Assembly: GCA_016183835.1 (NCBI GenBank)
Contig: JACPDV010000078.1
Span: 1 to 8,583 of the forward strand
Direction: 5' to 3'
Origin: Armatimonadota bacterium
GTDB lineage: Bacteria; Armatimonadota; UBA10988
Length of the DNA stretch: 8,583 bases
The notes beneath the pieces are model-generated. The model did no database searches, had not been told where the DNA came from, and was given only the letters and a program-made list of their open reading frames with translations. This document shows, piece by piece, positions 6,810 to 8,583 of this stretch (positions are counted from its first letter, which is position 1; each line of letters begins with the position of its first letter). The position numbers were made by a program, and so were the translations under genes.

Positions 6810-6822
6810 GGTTGTCGCAACC
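6810..6822 (+). promoter_or_regulatory. Upstream leader hairpin (possible anti-antiterminator)
   Basis: GGTTG (6810-6814) and CAACC (6818-6822) form a 5-bp stem with a 3-base loop near the 5' end of the predicted rimP transcript. CAACC can pair instead with GGTTG at 6831-6835, which is part of the next hairpin. The heptamer GGGTTGT occurs at both 6809-6815 and 6830-6836, which makes the two pairings mutually exclusive. Confidence 0.5.
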
Positions 6823-6856
6823 GGAGCGTGGGTTGTTACCCGCGCTTTCTTTTTCT
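6823..6856 (+). terminator. Intrinsic terminator/attenuator in the rimP-nusA leader
   Basis: AGCGTGGGT (6825-6833) and ACCCGCGCT (6838-6846) pair over all 9 positions with one G-U wobble, around the loop TGTT. Two further G-U pairs could extend the base to 6823 and 6848. The interrupted tract TTTCTTTTTCT follows at 6846-6856. The hairpin ends before the rimP ribosome site at 6859-6863, so it sits between promoter and gene. In Bacillus subtilis the rimP-nusA operon is reported to be under NusA-dependent termination in its leader, and an interrupted U-tract is typical of NusA-dependent sites. That this one responds to NusA is inference. Confidence 0.7.
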
Positions 6857-6869
6857 GCGGGAGACCGGC

Positions 6870-7361
6870 GTGGCCGACTGGACTGCGATCGAGGCCGAGC
6901 TTGCGGCCTTGCTCGACGAGGCCGGCTACGAGCTGATCGAGATGGCGGCGCACACCGGTTCGGGCGCGTACCTCCGCGTCAGCGCGGACCGGCGCGGCGA
7001 ACCAGGCGGGATCACGATCGACGAGTGCGCGGCGCTCAGCGCGCGGATCGGGGCCTGGCTCGACGCCAAGGACCCGTTCCGGAGGGCGTTTCGCCTGCAG
7101 GTTTCGTCTCCCGGGCTCGACCGGCCCTTGCCGAAGCTGGACCACTGCCGCGCTCGGGTGGGGCGGCTGATCAAGGTCAAGCTGAGCGTGGACGGCCGGC
7201 CGGCCTCGGTCACGGGGCGGCTGGTCGAGGTGACCGGCGACGGGCTGGTGCTGGACCTCGACGGCGAGCGGCGCGCTGTGCCGTGGGCCGAAGTGGTGCG
7301 GGCCAACGTCGTCCACGAGTGGGACGAGCCATCCCGCTCGAGCGCACGGGAGAAGCCATGA
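6870..7361 (+). CDS. rimP: Ribosome maturation factor RimP
   Basis: This 163-residue protein is the cytoplasmic factor needed for maturation of the 30S ribosomal subunit. The N-terminal alpha/beta domain covers about 1-82 (AGYELIEM, then YLRVSADR, then GGITIDECAALSARI). It ends in the family signature QVSSPGLDRPL at 77-87. The C-terminal SH3-like barrel covers about 90-150 (GRLIKVKL, GRLVEVTGDGLVLDL). The length is close to the usual 150 residues, with a short polar tail. The start is GTG at 6870, chosen because GGGAG at 6859-6863 lies 6 bases upstream and the fold begins at once. The long open frame upstream has no family-like sequence. The stop TGA overlaps the ATG of nusA by 4 bases (ATGA), so the two are probably translationally coupled. 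The gene is the first of its operon, downstream of a strong promoter and the leader attenuator. Confidence 0.96.
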   Translation: MADWTAIEAELAALLDEAGYELIEMAAHTGSGAYLRVSADRRGEPGGITIDECAALSARIGAWLDAKDPFRRAFRLQVSSPGLDRPLPKLDHCRARVGRLIKVKLSVDGRPASVTGRLVEVTGDGLVLDLDGERRAVPWAEVVRANVVHEWDEPSRSSAREKP

Positions 7362-8458
7362 ACGGCAGTCTGTTGGATTTGCTGCACCAACTGGCGCGCG
7401 AGAAGGACATCCCGGTGGAAAAGCTCCTGGAGCAGCTCCAAAAAGCGCTGGCCGCGGGCTACCGCAAGACCCACCTGGGCGCCGCGCAGGAGCCCATCAC
7501 CCTCGAGGTGGACCCCACCTCGCCGAACGGCGTGCGCATCTACGCGACCAAGATTGCCATCGAGCGCGTGACCGACCCGGAGATCCAGATCAGCCTGGAG
7601 GAAGCCCGCGAGATCGACCCCGAAACCGAAGCCGGCGACGTGATGGACGTGGAAGTCACGCTCGAGGACCTCGGCCGGGTGGGTGCGCAGACGGTTAAGC
7701 AGGTGCTGGTGCAGGGCATCCGCGACGTGGAGAAAGAGATCGTCCGCGCCGAATACCAGGACCGCGTGGGCGAGACCGCGCCGGGGATCGTGCAGCGCAC
7801 TGAGCGCAACGGCGTGGTGATGGTCAACATCGGCAAGGCGGAGGCCATCCTGCCGCGCTCCGAGCAGATGCGCGGCGACGAGTACCGGTTCGGCGACCGC
7901 ATGGAAGTGCTGATCCTCAAGATCGAGGAGAGCAGCAAGGGCGGGCCGCAGGTGGTGGTGTCGCGCTCTCACCCGGACCTCTTGCGCCGCCTGTTCGAGC
8001 GCGAGGTGCCCGAGATCCACGAGGGCGTGGTTGAGATCGTCAGCCTGGCGCGGGAGGCGGGGGTGCGCTCGAAGGTGGCGGTGGCCACCCGCGATGCCAA
8101 CGTGGACCCGGTGGGCGCCTGCGTGGGACACCGCGGCAGCCGGGTGCAGGCGGTGACCAACGAACTGGGCACCGAGAAAATCGACATCATCCGGTATCAT
8201 GCCGATCCGCGGCTGCACATCGCCGAGGCGCTGTCGCCGGCGAAGATCGCCCGGGTGATCCTCTCCGCGGACGGCCAGGCGGCAACGGTGGTGGTGCCCG
8301 ACGACCAGCAGTCTCTGGCGATCGGGCGGGCAGGCCAGAACGTGCGCTTGGCAGCCAAGCTGACGGGCCTGAAGATCGACATCAGAAGCGAGACGCAGTT
8401 CGCACTGGAAGGCGACCCGAACGCCCCCAAGGTCGCCGACACCGGCAGCGGAGCGTGA
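7358..8458 (+). CDS. nusA: Transcription termination/antitermination factor NusA
   Basis: This 366-residue protein binds RNA polymerase and nascent RNA and affects pausing, termination and antitermination. Residues 1-125 are the polymerase-binding N-terminal domain (LLDLLHQLAREK, then LAAGYRKTHLG). The S1 domain covers about 135-200 (GIVQRTERNGVVMVNIGKAE, then ILPRSEQ). KH1 covers about 203-280 with DPVGACVGHRGSRVQAVTNE at 250-269. KH2 covers about 282-345 with the GxxG-type loop AIGRAGQNVRLAAKLTG. The protein ends shortly after KH2, without the acidic AR repeats of E. coli NusA, so it matches the short form found in Firmicutes and many other phyla. GGGAG at 7348-7352 precedes the ATG by 5 bases. 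The gene overlaps rimP by ATGA and ylxR by GTGA. Together with the leader attenuator this suggests feedback control, which is inference. Confidence 0.98.
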   Translation: MNGSLLDLLHQLAREKDIPVEKLLEQLQKALAAGYRKTHLGAAQEPITLEVDPTSPNGVRIYATKIAIERVTDPEIQISLEEAREIDPETEAGDVMDVEVTLEDLGRVGAQTVKQVLVQGIRDVEKEIVRAEYQDRVGETAPGIVQRTERNGVVMVNIGKAEAILPRSEQMRGDEYRFGDRMEVLILKIEESSKGGPQVVVSRSHPDLLRRLFEREVPEIHEGVVEIVSLAREAGVRSKVAVATRDANVDPVGACVGHRGSRVQAVTNELGTEKIDIIRYHADPRLHIAEALSPAKIARVILSADGQAATVVVPDDQQSLAIGRAGQNVRLAAKLTGLKIDIRSETQFALEGDPNAPKVADTGSGA

Positions 8459-8583
8459 GGGCCCGGCATGTCCCGGAGCGGACCTGCGTGGCCTGCCGGC
8501 GGCAGCGGCCCAAGCGCGAGCTGGTGCGGGTGGTGCGCGGTCCGGACGGCCGGGTCAGCCTGGACGAGACAGGCAAGGCGCCC
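8455..8583 (+). CDS. ylxR: YlxR/DUF448-family RNA-binding protein (partial, cut by window end)
   Basis: Forty-three residues are visible from GTG at 8455, open to the window edge. ERTCVACRRQRPKRELVRVV at 9-28, then DGRVSLDETGKAP, is the start of the YlxR (DUF448) fold: the C-x2-C-R box, the basic stretch and the DxxGKAPGRGAY motif just reached at the edge. Family members are about 90 residues long, so about half is missing. They are small basic proteins proposed to bind RNA, usually encoded between nusA and infB. The GTG overlaps the nusA stop by 4 bases (GTGA), and the only purine-rich site (GGAG at 8450-8453) is very close, so initiation probably depends on ribosomes leaving nusA. An ATG at 8468 is out of frame. 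The rest of the operon (typically a ribosomal L7Ae-like protein and infB) would follow outside the window. Confidence 0.9.
   Translation, partial: MRARHVPERTCVACRRQRPKRELVRVVRGPDGRVSLDETGKAP

Noticed and set aside
6663..7316. Upstream extension of the DUF512 frame across the divergent promoter and into rimP
   Set aside because: The extra residues are antisense to rimP and its leader, and the DUF512 promoter lies inside the extension. The PDZ domain that normally opens the family begins only after 6623.
6926..8218. A 430-codon minus-strand frame opposite rimP and nusA
   Set aside because: It is fully antisense to two highly conserved genes, and its low-complexity His/Leu/Arg translation matches no family I know.
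1..8583. tRNA or rRNA genes, CRISPR arrays, insertion sequences, attachment sites
   Set aside because: I saw no cloverleaf-like sequence, regularly spaced direct repeats, transposase or integrase motifs, or terminal inverted repeats. Base composition looks even across the window, with no sign of recent transfer.

Overview
The window is GC-rich and densely coded, with no gap over about 210 bases. It suggests a chromosomal stretch from a little-studied bacterium with an outer membrane. Three things point there: a beta-barrel outer-membrane protein carrying an SLH-like segment and ending in an aromatic residue; a DUF512-type radical SAM protein, a family I associate with Firmicutes, Cyanobacteria and related phyla; and the gene order rimP-nusA-ylxR. 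A diderm lineage of the Bacillati (Armatimonadota or an uncultured neighbour) is my best guess. This placement is inference, not shown by the sequence.

Layout. (1) 1-457, minus: N-terminal part of a SirB1/transglutaminase-like protein, cut by the window edge. (2) 580-1107, plus: a GNAT acetyltransferase, divergent from (1). (3) 1162-3141 and 3166-5235, minus: a two-gene unit read from a good sigma70-type promoter at 5263-5292. Its first gene encodes an exported SLH/Wzi-like outer-membrane barrel protein. Its second encodes a polytopic inner-membrane protein of the DUF6785/DUF6784 type. (4) 5316-6662, minus: a PDZ-radical SAM-DUF512 protein. (5) 6870-8583, plus: rimP-nusA-ylxR, translationally coupled through 4-base overlaps (ATGA, then GTGA), with ylxR cut by the window end.

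Regulation is unusually readable. The DUF512 gene and the rimP operon diverge from two promoters whose -35 boxes lie on a 7-bp inverted repeat. Between the rimP promoter and its ribosome binding site is a short leader with a strong terminator hairpin and an interrupted U-tract. Upstream is a second hairpin whose 3' arm could also pair with the terminator stem. This looks like an attenuator, plausibly for feedback by NusA itself.

The least explained part is the outer-membrane/inner-membrane pair at 1162-5235. Its genes are 24 bases apart under one promoter and could form an envelope transport or surface-glycan system. No substrate can be read from the sequence.
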